A stretch of 64,000 nt of DNA, taken from the NCBI GenBank assembly GCA_010093485.1, contig MU001498.1, positions 177,697 to 241,696 on the forward strand, given 5' to 3'. The notes beneath the pieces are model-generated. The model saw only the letters and a program-made list of their open reading frames with translations. It was not told where the DNA came from and searched no databases. Of this stretch, positions 53,605 to 64,000 are shown piece by piece (within the stretch, counting starts at the first letter, position 1; each line of letters opens with the position of its first letter). This DNA is from Karstenula rhodostoma CBS 690.94 (lineage: Eukaryota > Ascomycota > Dothideomycetes > Pleosporales > Didymosphaeriaceae). Made by a program: the position numbers and the translations under genes.

Positions 53605-55173
53605 ATGGCGCTTTTTACCGGCAGAACCCCCGAAGCTCTGATACCTCGCTCGGACTCGCGAAACCCCGCTACGACATGCAAGGGCATTACGAAATCAGGA
53701 CGACCGTGTAGACGTGCAATCGATGCGAAAGACTCCTCGCGGAACGATGGTGTACTGGCGGTCGCGTCGGTCATAAGCGATGACGATGAAGAGACAGGTG
53801 CAGCAGCGTTCTTTTGCTGGCAGCATAAGGATCAGGCGGACCAGCTGATGGCCGCGAACGCCACGGGGTCAGGTGCGCCGGACACCCAACTATATCCCTT
53901 GCAAGAACGGAATAGCATCGACACATTGGTAGCACGCTTGGGTGTGCTGGATGTGGAAGAGCCGGAACCCGCGCCACAGCGGAGACGCAGGCAGAGTAGA
54001 CACGAGGACTCGACGAGTCGGCCTCCGCGAAGAATCAATAGACCGCCGACCTGGGACCAGGTTCAGGGCCCCCTGATGTCGGTTCCGAGCGACGTTATGG
54101 CGGAGAGGAGACGGCGGGCAGGACAGCGGCCAGAGGCTAGACCACAGCGGAAGAAGCAGAGTTTCTGGGCGTCACTGTGCTGTGGCGCGGCAGACGAAGA
54201 CGATCATGTCGAGGCAGCGAGGCATAAGCGACGAACACAGGAACAACCAGGTGCATCGGCTCCTCTGCAGATGGCTGAAGCTCCGCGGCCACAGGGAACG
54301 TATCAGGGTCGGCCTGGTAATACCTCGATTCCCGCCTCAGCGCCACGTCCGGCGACCAGCAATGTGCCTGCGCAGAAACCTCTGGGCGACAAGCCTGCTC
54401 GACCGCTCAACAAAACATCACGCCCCTCGGAAACCTCAGCGCTTCTCTCATACATTCCAAAATCCATCTCGCCACAAACAACGTCGGCACTCCTCACCGA
54501 GCTATCGAAGCCCATCTCCGAGCACGACGAAGCAGGGTACATCTACATCTTCTGGCTTACTGCCGAATCTGCGGGTCCCGCTCCATCCTCCACAGCGTCC
54601 AGCCTTCTTGCCCCGCCAACACGTCCTGAGCAAGGCCGACGCACGTCAGACGTCCTCCGACAATACTCGGTGCGTCGACCGCAACGCCCGCGTCCGGATG
54701 CAGCGCGCCCACGATCCGGCGAAGCATCGGCAGCGGAGGCTCCAGAAGAGAAGAACACCATCCTCCTCAAGATCGGCCGCGCGAACAATGTGACCCGCCG
54801 CATGCACGAATGGACGCGCCAATGCGGTTACAGTCTCTCACTTGTGCGGTACTACCCCTACGTGCCCTCGACACCCACGCCGTCGCCACAGGGCTCTCCG
54901 GCTCATTCGAGGCGGCCCTCGTACAACAATCAGCGTCCTTCGGATTCTGCGCGACCGGTGTCGGAGGGTGTGAGGAAGGTGCCGCACGCGCACCGCGTAG
55001 AGCGCTTGATCCATATCGAACTTGCAAGCCAGCGGGTGATGAAGAAGTGCGAGGCCTGTGGGAAGGATCATAGAGAGTGGTTCGAGGTGGAGGCGACGAA
55101 GGAGGGTGTGAAGGGTGTGGACGAGGTGGTTAAGCGGTGGGTCGAGTGGGCTGAGAGGAGGGATGATTCATGA
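53605..55173 (+). CDS. T5orf172 (GIY-YIG-like) domain protein
   Basis: Single exon, 522 aa. A short Cys/His part at the start (TTCKGITKSGRPCRRAI..FFCWQH) resembles a zinc-binding knuckle. A long basic, Pro/Arg-rich disordered region follows. The T5orf172 domain begins at about 312 with GYIYIFWL, goes on to ILLKIGRANNVTRRMHEWTR and LSLVRYYPY, and ends with HRVERLIHIELASQR, CEACGKDHREWFEV and a coiled C-terminus. This is the arrangement of the fungal MUG113-like / DUF1766 proteins; GIY-YIG-related folds often cut or bind DNA, but activity of this group is untested to my knowledge. A short insert of Ser/Pro repeats splits the domain. No damage seen. Confidence 0.87.
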   Translation: MALFTGRTPEALIPRSDSRNPATTCKGITKSGRPCRRAIDAKDSSRNDGVLAVASVISDDDEETGAAAFFCWQHKDQADQLMAANATGSGAPDTQLYPLQERNSIDTLVARLGVLDVEEPEPAPQRRRRQSRHEDSTSRPPRRINRPPTWDQVQGPLMSVPSDVMAERRRRAGQRPEARPQRKKQSFWASLCCGAADEDDHVEAARHKRRTQEQPGASAPLQMAEAPRPQGTYQGRPGNTSIPASAPRPATSNVPAQKPLGDKPARPLNKTSRPSETSALLSYIPKSISPQTTSALLTELSKPISEHDEAGYIYIFWLTAESAGPAPSSTASSLLAPPTRPEQGRRTSDVLRQYSVRRPQRPRPDAARPRSGEASAAEAPEEKNTILLKIGRANNVTRRMHEWTRQCGYSLSLVRYYPYVPSTPTPSPQGSPAHSRRPSYNNQRPSDSARPVSEGVRKVPHAHRVERLIHIELASQRVMKKCEACGKDHREWFEVEATKEGVKGVDEVVKRWVEWAERRDDS

Positions 55174-55757
55174 GAGGCGTGTCTACTACAACATATGTGA
55201 AACGATTATATGATGGTCCGTGCGTATTTTTCATGTGGCCGATGTGTGTAAGTTGAATGTCACAGTTTTGTGATAGGCGTTACAGAGGGCACGATTGCAA
55301 TTGCTGCTCCCTCAGCCATGTACAGCTTCTCTCGTTGGACTGTACCGAGCATAACACTAAAATCGGCTGCGCCGGGGTATAACTCGTGTGGTCATTAAAA
55401 GCTCGCGAAGACCTGGGTCTGGTCTCTCGAAGAAAAGCGAGAACCGACCGATTCTCGTTTAAAGACATCATCAGTCCACCAAGTACTTCCACCCGCAGAT
55501 CGATTTGTCTCGTACAATTAAACAATCTTCGGAGCCTATCATCGCGATGGAGGATGATGAGCAGCCGTACGAAGTAATCATGTCTACTGTTCACGTGCAC
55601 GCGAACGTGCTGCTTTCAAGCTGCTATGAACGGTTCCCAGCAAGATGTACCGCCCGATCGCTCCTGCTGGTCCCCCGTTTAGCAGTGCGTCAAGTGGCCA
55701 TGGGAAAGACACTACCCTTGGACCTTTGTCCTAGCACTGTACCAAGACCCACATAAA
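55174..55757. other. Convergent intergenic region
   Basis: Between the ends of the T5orf172 gene and the decayed NLR-like gene. Nothing recognised. Confidence 0.4.
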
Positions 55758-58500
55758 TCAATTCAAGAGCGAGCGCAGATAACTAATGAGCTTATTTGCA
55801 GGACCCTGAACCTGGTACTCTGTTGCATGAAGGTCCCTTTCCACAAGTATCGGTGCATTCTTTTTCCCCGCGAGACTAGCCCAGTGTTGCCGTGACGCTT
55901 CGATGACCATGCGGATTCTCCCTTCGCGCAGACGGGGCAATAAAGTAGACCTAGAATACTGCGTACCTACTCCACTAGGCAAGCTGCAGAGCTCGAAACG
56001 CAGTTCAGAGCGTGGATGAAGGGTTTCCGGACCCGTGTCGCTCCACATGTGAACTTGCAGCACGTTTTCCGCGGTGCGGGATGTGGATACGCCTGATTGG
56101 CTGCCATCGATGTGCATGGATACGTGCACTCCGCGAACTGCGTTTGATGGTGCGATCAACAAGTTCGATATCTCGGGTAGGATTGAGTCTGCCTCGTGCG
56201 GCCTGGCGGGCTCCGCTGGCGGCGGGCCGATCGCTTTCGCATGATTCAAAAGCGCGAGGACTTTTGGTGGAATGTCCTTGGTGGTCGGATATGCCTTGAC
56301 TACTGGCATGATGATGACGAACTTTCCGTCTTTTGAAAAGTTCACCGACTCGAAGCTGTCCATGCTGTGATATATCTTTTCGATACTATGGACTCCTGGG
56401 AACGTCAGACGAATTGTCTAAATGCAGTCAGCTCGGAAGCTTGCCGTGATCAAAAGGCCAAAGGTAAACGGAACCAACAAGAGAGAAGACAAGCAAGTGC
56501 TCGGTTGGATGGAAAACGGCTGCATCGCAATACACTTCTTTGACTCCATTGTATAGCGACGAGGCCCCGCTATTGATCAGAACAGGAGTAGCCACAGAGT
56601 CGAGCTGGCCAAGATCATACACAGCAAGATTGCTAGGCTGTGAGGGGGCTTTGTCTATGAAGAATGCGTAGCGGCCATCGATACTAAGCCAGACCCAGTA
56701 TAGATACAGCGCAAGGTTGCGATGAAGCCATTAATCCAGGATACGAGTCTTGTAATAATCGGTGTCAGTGTTGTGGGCACTAGTCAGTAAATCTCAGCTC
56801 CAGTGTTTCTTGAGGCTATTGCTGAAATCAGGTACTATCGGCGATACGCTGTACGATGCGTTTCTGCTTCCAGAGGACCGCAGGGTGTACCATCTCCCAA
56901 GACCGAGAACCGCCGTAGCGAGTCAGATATGGCGGCTGGGAACTGTAGTCGACATTGTTCTGCCACCGTTCCCTTTCCGTCTTTCCATAACGACTGCTTG
57001 ATTTGTGACCAAAGCTTTGATTGTTCTAATGGACAGATTATCTCGAACACTAGCTCAGGGTCTTCCTCGACCGAGAATATTTGGTAACGAGCGATCCATC
57101 CTGGAGAGAGTCGTTTTAACATGTCGCTAACACTTTCTGTCCATGACAGCCGGTCATCAGTTTGCATTGCAACTTGTTGGCAAAGTCTGCGCGAGCTTAG
57201 TATCACTTGAAGCATAAAAACGGTCTGGATGTACGTACCTTGAGGGCCATATACCAAGCACACCGATATTTATATCGTCTTGAGAAGTTGCTGAGATGAC
57301 TTTCAAGCTCATCGTACTTAGTTCTGCTTCGGAGACTGATACGCCGTTGGATGACCGCGGGGGATGAACCTTTATTTTATCCGACCGGGCAATCCAAGAG
57401 TTTGGTTTGAAGGCTGCACATTCCATCCATATGCATGAGGGATTTCGAATCAGGTGCGTTCTCTCTGTCTAACTCTCTCCAGAACTCAGCCAGTTGAGAA
57501 CATTGCGCCCATACATTCTCACCCCCGGCTTCTGAAACCTCTGTGGGCAACAATTGTGCGAGCTTTGCGCAGTGATTGAGATGTGCCGCTTGATCAGAGA
57601 TTGGGTATTTGATGCGTGTTACGAAAGTGTCAGAGGCAAAGACATAAAAAGCCTCGAGCGATACAGAGATCTGCGTCGGTACTTCCTTGCGAATGAACTT
57701 ATCCTGCTGTTGCAAGCGCAACCGGAGGTCTTCGAACCTGACTTCGAAGGATGTAGTGGAGAGCTTGGCTAGAATCGTGAGCGTCCATCGAGGCTCTAAA
57801 CGATCTAGTGAGCGAAAAAATCCAATATAATCCTCATACTGTTAAACACTTACTGCCGTCCTTTTGCGTGAAAATGAAACCTAATCGTGCAAAGAAAAGA
57901 AAGAGGTCAAGATAAATCTGCTGAAGGGCAAAGCGGATTTTGCTCGAGGGTTGCTTTCCACACCGATGCAACAGCTGCTGTACTTGTTCCAATTAAGGTA
58001 GTTTCATGGCGAGTTTCTCTATTGTTGCGGCAAGGTTCTCAAAGAATGAAGCATGGTTGCAGGCGAACTAATGTAATCAATCATGAAATCATTGATGGTC
58101 GCTTTCGATCCTACTCACCAGGAGTGTGGCACGGATGGTCCCCCATACAATGCCCACAAATTCGGGATGTGACTAGACGAAAATCCCTATAGTCTCGAAA
58201 TAGGGTTCAAGTTTGTCTGCGAAGTTCTTGACCTTCACCAAAGAGCCCCGCAGTCCCCTTCTATGTTCCGAGCGAAGGGAAATGCCAGTTTTCTCTAGTT
58301 CTTGGATCAGGGCTTTTGAAGACTGAAATTTGCCTTGAGGAAACAATGCATCTTTGACGTCAGCTGATATGCTCTTGAAGTATCTCTCTTGAGTGTCGAG
58401 GAATTCATTCAACGTTGGTAAGCTGGCAGGAATCTGAGAGTTGGGGCTCTGTGGATGGGATGTATTGGCCGTCTTTTTGGAGATTTTGATGTCTTGCGAC
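55758..58500 (-). pseudogene. Decayed NLR/STAND-like gene
   Basis: Reading leftward: SPNSQIPASLPTLNEFLDTQ, FQSSKALIQELEKTGISLRS, HRRGLRGSLVKVKNFADKLE and PYFETIGIFV form the N-terminal part of a DUF7708-type fungal STAND domain. TAG follows (58175-58173), then SHPEFVGIVWGTIRATLL in frame, an intron, FFENLAATIEKLAMKLP, TAA (57995-57993) and LEQVQQLLHRCGKQ. Further on LRLQQQDKFIRKEVPTQ to LAEFWRELDREN is intact, then the frame changes near 57440 before IWMECAAFKPNSWIA. The left end (AVFHPTEHLLVFSLVGSVYL, SFESVNFSKDGKFVIIMPVV) resembles the WD-like C-terminus of such proteins. No P-loop or NB-ARC/NACHT is seen between them. At least two stops and one frame change make it a pseudogene; both stops sit where relatives have Gln in my recollection. 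Confidence 0.65.
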
Positions 58501-59216
58501 CCTGCTCACCAGTATGTATTTATCTACCGGTATCCGGTGAAAAATAACTCACTGATACTGCGGCGCGGCTGACACCCAATACCTGGTAAGCGCGCTTTCA
58601 GCCAGTACCGGTGCGCCACGAGCGAGTATCCTTGCAGGTAGCTGCGTTTCCGTGCATCACCACCCGCTTCACCACCCGCTTCACCGGTCGAAGGTCACTT
58701 CGTTCCTAACCATCAAGGTCGACGTGGGACAGTCTCTGTTTCACAGCATGTGGTGGGTTTGGTCGTGTACACGCCCATGTGCAGCGCCATCTTCCCCGCT
58801 GATGTTGACGATGTCCTTGGCTATCGACGACGCTACATGAAGAAGGTACGCAATATGTAAGCTAATAGTACCAGGATTGAAGCGGGTCCGTAAATGGAGT
58901 TCGGAGTGTCGCATGGGAGATCGGTGACGCTCGCAAAGTTCGTGGTAGAGGAGTTGACAGGAAAAATAGGGAGGGAGAGTTTCCGAATTCAGTAAGGGTG
59001 GAGGTGAAGGCCTGCCAATGGATATCATAACGTCTACCTATCTAGAACAAGATGAACCGCCGGTATAATGTTAACTTATATCCATGTACCTCGCTGGTGC
59101 ACATCCTCCTCATTGAATAATCTGTCATTGGGACCCATGTCGTCGCACATGGCGCGAGCCCCACTACGCGGCTCGCTACCGCCCTTTCTTCTCCGCGACC
59201 CAAACTGCTCGGCGAG
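58501..59216. other. Intergenic
   Basis: Upstream of the NLR-like relic and downstream of the amidase. A 14-bp CACCACCCGCTTCA unit is repeated twice near 58659-58688. No gene supported. Confidence 0.4.
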
Positions 59217-60860
59217 TCAAGGAATCTGCTCGAACGGCAGCTGGATTTGCTCGGTGATATGCTCCAGAATTGCCAAGATCTTCTCGTCTTCGAACCGTCT
59301 TCCCACCAGCTGCAAACCGACGGGCAGCCCGTCCGCCTCTTCCGGATCCCATAACTCTCGATTATACGTATCGTGTTCACTGAGCGGGCTCTGTTCTCGA
59401 TCCCACTTGTCTAGTGATTTGTTCACCTTTGTCACAGGAAATGCGACAGCTGGATAGTCGAGCAGGTTCCATTGCGAGGTGTATGACCAGTACTTCGCGG
59501 TGTTGTGCTTTGGCGCTACACCCGGATTAACAGGACAGAGGACAGCGTCTACGCCTAGCTCATTCCAGTGCAGCGCGTATTCTTTGCGGTATGCTTCACG
59601 CTCTTCGAGCCAGTACGTCAATTCGCCAACGTCGAGTTTCTTAACGCAGGTATTTTGCGTAATAATCCATTCGGATAGCGGTCTCCAGGGTTCGCCCGAA
59701 GAGTTGATTGCTTGGCCGTCTGCCTCTCCGCCGTCGGTAAAGTAGAGCGACGCAATGATTGCCCAGGCCTCTTCATGGAGATACGGCTTGAAATCAACGA
59801 CTTCGATGCCTTGTATCTGGAGTCGTTCCGCCGCCGTCTTCAAGGCGCGGGTTATTGGTGGATGTGGACGAACAATCTGATCGTCCCATAGCACGCCGAT
59901 CCTCAATGGGCGGTCCTGTGGTAGTTGGAATTCTCGCCAGGGGAACGGAATCAAGGCAGGTTCGGTCAGCCAGGGCTGGGAATCTAAAACTGTCTTCATG
60001 AACAGCTTGAGTCCTGATAACGTTGTTGACATGGGACCCAATACCGATTCAACAGTGTCGGCACCAGCCATGATATATCCCCAACCGTCCGTTGGTATCC
60101 GAAAAGCCGTTGGCTTGAAACCATACACGCCGCAATTTGCAGCTGGATTGCGTATGGAGCCGCCCACATCGGATCCAATGCCAAGGCATGAGCCGTGGAG
60201 GGCAAGCAGTGCACCTTCTCCACCCGAGCTGCCGCCAGACGAGAGGTTGTTATTATAGGGGTTCTTCGTGACACCATACAGGTTGGAGTCGGTTTCCAGG
60301 TGCATCATGGTTTGAGGTACAGTGGTCCGGCAGTGGAAAACTGCGCCAGCATTGCGGAGGATCTGCAAAATATGGCCGTCTTCCTTCGCAATGTTGTCGT
60401 AATGGGCCACATAGCCCGTAGTACAACGCAGTCCTTCAAATCCAATATGCTCTTTGACACTGATAGGAAGGCCGTGTAGAGGGCCTATGGGTCTTCTGTG
60501 CTCCTGGAAGTAGGCGTCCAGTTCTCTCGCCCGGGTCAACGCTTGCGTCGGCAGGAGTTCAGTGAGACAGTTGACGAGACCTTGGGCGACGGCAGCTCGC
60601 TGTAAATATGCAGTTGTGACATCGACGGCAGATAGCTGGCCAGTGGAAAGCAAAGTGAGAAGCTGTTCGGGAGGCAGGTCGGTGATGGATATGATGTGGG
60701 GATGCAGGAGCTCCGGTGCGATGGGAAATACGTTTTTAGGCAGCTCTGCTGGTACTCTTGGTGCTGGTGGACTGAGTGTGTTGATGGTCGAGTCACGGTG
60801 TTCCTGGGCTTCCTTGGCAACGTCTTGCCATGGCCTTTTCGGCTTGCGTTTGGATGGCAT
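59217..60860 (-). CDS. Amidase-signature enzyme (acetamidase-like)
   Basis: Single exon, 547 aa from the ATG at 60860 (MPSKRKPKRPWQDVA). The Ser-cisSer-Lys triad is visible: Lys136 in PISVKEH, cis-Ser211 in LSSGGSSGGEG and nucleophile Ser235 in IGSDVGGSIRNPA. Other signatures are GLPISVKEHIGFEG, TGYVAHYDNIA, TDSNLYGVTKNPYNNN and the C-terminal DGLPVGLQLVGRRFEDE. It matches fungal acetamidase-like (AmdS-type) amidases that hydrolyse small amides; the exact substrate is unknown. No signal peptide. It shares a 583-bp divergent promoter region with the DEAD-box gene. Confidence 0.92.
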   Translation of the reverse strand: MPSKRKPKRPWQDVAKEAQEHRDSTINTLSPPAPRVPAELPKNVFPIAPELLHPHIISITDLPPEQLLTLLSTGQLSAVDVTTAYLQRAAVAQGLVNCLTELLPTQALTRARELDAYFQEHRRPIGPLHGLPISVKEHIGFEGLRCTTGYVAHYDNIAKEDGHILQILRNAGAVFHCRTTVPQTMMHLETDSNLYGVTKNPYNNNLSSGGSSGGEGALLALHGSCLGIGSDVGGSIRNPAANCGVYGFKPTAFRIPTDGWGYIMAGADTVESVLGPMSTTLSGLKLFMKTVLDSQPWLTEPALIPFPWREFQLPQDRPLRIGVLWDDQIVRPHPPITRALKTAAERLQIQGIEVVDFKPYLHEEAWAIIASLYFTDGGEADGQAINSSGEPWRPLSEWIITQNTCVKKLDVGELTYWLEEREAYRKEYALHWNELGVDAVLCPVNPGVAPKHNTAKYWSYTSQWNLLDYPAVAFPVTKVNKSLDKWDREQSPLSEHDTYNRELWDPEEADGLPVGLQLVGRRFEDEKILAILEHITEQIQLPFEQIP

Positions 60861-61443
60861 CCTCCTCGGGTGTCCGTCCGAAGGAAAGAAGGGGGACAAT
60901 GGATATGGGGTACTGCAACTTGGCGCACGCGTGCGGTAGTTAGCTCTCTCTTTATAGCAGACTCGCAGGAGCCGTCACGCCAGCAGGTCGTTAATTAGAG
61001 CGTGTGTGCCGGTCATGGTGAGGGGCACGACACATGGCGGGCCGAGACGCAGCTGCAGGAGAAGCGATGCGAGCGGTGCTGATTGGACCAGGCGGTGAGG
61101 CTGTTGCGAAAGGGCATGAGTCGCAATCGCATTCGTTTTCGCTTGCACGCAGCGCAGCAAGCGGGAGGAACTGGCTTGGAGGACTGACGGGATGGCAGGG
61201 ATCGGGGCTGGATGACAAACACGGCAGCCACCAGCCACTGCCACCAGCCACTGCCCAGGTGTGGCGGCGGCCGCTATGGTCGCGTTGGTCGCGTCGAAAC
61301 GTGTCGGAGGAAGAAAAAAAAAGCAGCCGGCCGAAGACTGAGACTGCCAAACAATCTCACTTCTGTTCCCTTCTGTCATCGCAACACGTTTGTCACAGCA
61401 ATTTCTCTCGCTGGTCCTTCTTTCCTTTCTAGGTAGATAGCCA
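60861..61443. promoter_or_regulatory. Divergent promoter region
   Basis: 583 bp between the amidase (minus) and the helicase (plus). It has a CAGCCACTGCCACCAGCCAC repeat near 61227-61250 and an A run (GAAAAAAAAAG) near 61311. No specific factor site can be assigned. Confidence 0.5.
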
Positions 61444-63468
61444 ATGAAATCCTTAGTTCTTTCACGTCATCTGCAAACTCAGTCGCGCTTGCCTTCGCTT
61501 TATCTGCACCGCGCCTTCTCACCTCAACCGCAGCTTTCGACCCTAAGCTCGTCGACCCTCTCGCCGCTCCATCAACAGCGCCACTTCTCCTCACCCGCAC
61601 TCTTCGAAGCAATGCCACCCCCACCCAGACGTCGAGGCGGCGCTCGCGGCGGACGTGGTGGAAAGCGACCCGGATCGCCCTACACCGTTCGCAACATGAG
61701 CGATGGACGACCCCCGCGTGCCACACAAGAGCAGGGCCAGGAGCCGCAGATCCACGCGACACCTGCAGCACATTCAAAACCTCCCCTTGTGGTCGAGGGT
61801 CAGAAACCCTACTCAGACATGAAGGGCATCTTGTACGTAGCCTCGAGACGCGCTCTCCAGTCGACAACCCGAGCGCAAGTCGTCCGACCTCTGTGCTACC
61901 TGTTAAGCGGTAGCACACGGCACTCGCTCTCTGGGAATGACGCTGGGTGTCCTCTTCCGGCGCTCTAATGTTCGCAAAGATCTTTGCTAACGGCTGTAGA
62001 CACCCTGGCTTGCTAGAAGGAGTCGATGCAATGGGCTTCAAGTTCATGTCTCCAGTACAGGAGAAGGTATTCAGTGAACTGCCATCCCTATCGTCTGACT
62101 GCTTGGTGCAGGCCAAGACCGGTACGGGAAAAACTGCGGCTTTCCTGCTCCCAGCCATACAGAACCTTCTATCTGGGAACAGACCGCCCCGTGGTGGTGT
62201 TGCCATTCTCGTAATCTGCCCTACGCGGGAACTCGCCCTACAGATCGCCAAAGAATGTCAAGATATTACAGCGCGCCTTCCACAGAAGCTCGAGTGCCAT
62301 ACCGCCTTCGGTGGCACTCAGCGTGCGTCAAGCTTGAAGCGCTTCGTCACTGGCAACCCAAGCATTCTGGTCGCTACTCCAGGTCGCCTCGACGATATCC
62401 TAGGTGAAAAAGAAGTCCGAGAACGACTTCAAGGCCTCAAGACGCTGGTGCTGGACGAAGCTGACCGCATGCTGGATGCTGGTTTTGCACCGGCAATCCA
62501 CAAGATCTTGAAGCGACTGCCTCCCAAGAGTGATGGCTGGCAAGGCATGTGTTTTTCGGCGACCTTGCCGGAACGCGTGAATGACGTAGTCAAATGCGTG
62601 CTGTTCCCCGGCTATACCTCGCTCTCCACCATCGACCCCAACGAAGCCCCGACAGTCGCTCGTGTTCCCCAGTTCTTCGTCTCTTTGACTTCGATCAAGC
62701 AGACCTTTTCAGCTCTCCTTGCAGTTCTGCAGAAAGAGCACGAGTCCAACCCGGATGACTTCAAGGTCGTTGTCTTCGGAACCACCGCAAACGGCGTCGG
62801 CATGCTTTACGACCTCTGCAAAGTTGCCCTACCTCAATTCAGGACGTTCGAACTGCATAGCCGTATGAGCCAGAATGCTCGGACGCGCACCACCAACGAG
62901 TTCAAGGAAGCACCTAGCGGCATTTTGATCGCCTCTGATGTCGTAAGTACATATCGCTCATGTTTTTGAAGGCTGTACATACTGACAACGACAGGTCGGG
63001 CGCGGCATGGACTTCCCCAACGTCAGTCTAGTAATTCAACTAGGTCTTCCCTCGGATGCCGAACAGTATGTTCATCGAGTTGGACGCACAGCAAGAGCTG
63101 GTCGTGATGGTAGGGCAGTCATCATACTGTTCTCCAACGAAAGCTTCTTCATCCATACCAACCCTAGCCTACCCATCAAGCCCTACCCGACCGACATCGT
63201 GGCCGAGCTGCCAAAGTACCAGCCTTTGGTTGAGAAGTCTTTTCCGCGGGTCGACGAAGTCGCAAAGGCTAAAGCCTACCAAGCTTTCCTTGGATACAAC
63301 AAGACCTATCTCAAGAAATTGAGGCTGCAGCCAAAGGAGCTGGTTCAGGTCGCTAACGACTACGCGTACGCAATGGGATGCCCCGAGCCGCCGATGATCG
63401 ACAAGAAGGTTGTAGGTAAGATGGGTTTGAAAGGGGTCCCTGGAATCAGGATCGGCTCGACCTACTGA
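61444..63468 (+). CDS. Mitochondrial DEAD-box RNA helicase (MSS116-like)
   Basis: Three exons (61444-61832, 62000-62942, 62995-63468) give 601 aa without a stop. The first 40 residues ([20 protein letters not shown]) are basic and Ser/Leu-rich, a mitochondrial presequence, followed by an RGG-rich patch ([14 protein letters not shown]). Helicase motifs in order: MSPVQ (Q), AKTGTGKT (I), PTRELALQ (Ia), [13 protein letters not shown] (II, DEAD), FSATLPE (III), [12 protein letters not shown] (V) and [13 protein letters not shown] (VI). This is the MSS116 family, which remodels group I/II introns and supports mitochondrial RNA processing and translation. The first intron is long (167 nt) with TGCTAAC next to GCTGTAG. 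Confidence 0.92.
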
Positions 63469-64000
63469 TGTGGTGTTGGGACACAAATGGTTGGCGCTTC
63501 GGAGCGCGTTTTCGAAGAAACGGTTTTGGAATGGAAGCCGAAAGCTTGACTATGGGAAGCTGAGGATCTGGCTTCAATACTATGCCACCCTGGGAGACGG
63601 CTGAAGGATGCAGCGTGTCTTGAGGATCCACTCGTACATGTCGGCTCCGATGAGACGCGCTCAGAAGCACTCCCGTATTGGACTGAAGTATCTAGATCGC
63701 CCATGTCGCAACGCCCGCGGGAGAATCCCCTGTGGCCTTTGGCGCAACGTTGACTCGGCCCGGTCTGCGAACTCGGTGCTTGATGTGGCGTTCAGCCACA
63801 ATTACTTCACCGCCCGGTTTGGGAAGCTCGAACGCAAGGGAGAAAGGCGAATGAGCCGAAGTTCAACTACACTCCAACAAATTCAAAACTCTTGTATCCT
63901 GATCCATATGTTCAACACGTCTCCACTGTCCACATTTGCAAGCGATCATCACTGCTTCCTAGCGGTCTTTCCTGTGGTAACCACCCCTTGTTGTCGAGAA
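63469..64000. other. 3' flank of the helicase gene, no gene seen
   Basis: Short frames only. The window ends before any new start can be recognised. Confidence 0.45.

Noticed and set aside
6280..58175. Reassigned stop codons (TAA/TAG read as Gln) or general readthrough
   Set aside because: Intact genes in the same window end with TAG or TAA (for example the kinase, the UstYa-like, the AsaB-like and the 48587 gene), so these codons terminate here.

Overview
The window looks like nuclear DNA of a filamentous ascomycete (Pezizomycotina, most likely Dothideomycetes). Introns are short (about 46-70 nt) with GT..AG ends, and families include fungal STAND/NLR receptors, UstYa (DUF3328), AsaB/CmcJ-like enzymes and 2EXR proteins. 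An extremely AT-rich, gene-free block at 11.8-15.2 kb carries the signature of repeat-induced point mutation (RIP). Nothing was run; families are named from motifs read by eye.

Layout. 1-6.2 kb: degenerate tandem repeats, a TSTTL-repeat reading frame, a one-pass membrane protein and a fragment of an AsaB-like gene. 6.3-11.7 kb: an O-methyltransferase with one premature stop, then an apparently intact NB-ARC/TPR NLR of about 1061 aa. 11.8-15.2 kb: the RIP island, built around two inverted arms of about 1 kb. 15.5-23 kb: a beta-lactamase-fold serine hydrolase, a possible 54-aa gene, an intact five-exon AsaB-like gene and an F-box protein. 23.7-26.9 kb: the tail of a class V chitinase and a secreted jacalin/aerolysin-type protein with an acidic repeat tail. 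27-32 kb: sparse sequence, an unrecognised gene piece and a three-module cysteine-patterned secreted protein. 32.6-40 kb: UstYa-like protein, GH31 glycosidase, a multi-pass membrane protein and a 2EXR protein. 41-46.7 kb: frameshifted phosphodiester glycosidase, MFS relic, P450 and a small gene with a stop. 47.3-63.5 kb: mostly conserved genes (small acidic protein, conserved 211-aa-class protein, protein kinase, T5orf172 protein, amidase, mitochondrial DEAD-box helicase), interrupted by tRNA-Gly relics and a decayed NLR-like gene.

How it works together. This is not one operon-like system. The left two-thirds reads as accessory territory: self/non-self receptors, secreted proteins, tailoring enzymes of secondary metabolism without a core synthase, and decaying genes. 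Several breaks look alike: in-frame TAA/TAG stops of the kind a CAR-to-TAR change would give, and frame changes at tandem 4-bp duplications in two genes. The most interesting structural observations are the asymmetric RIP of the inverted repeat, a 62-nt tandem duplication that appears to have made a new intron at 47.36 kb, the uneven introns of the three-module secreted protein, and intron-bearing tRNA-Gly relics.
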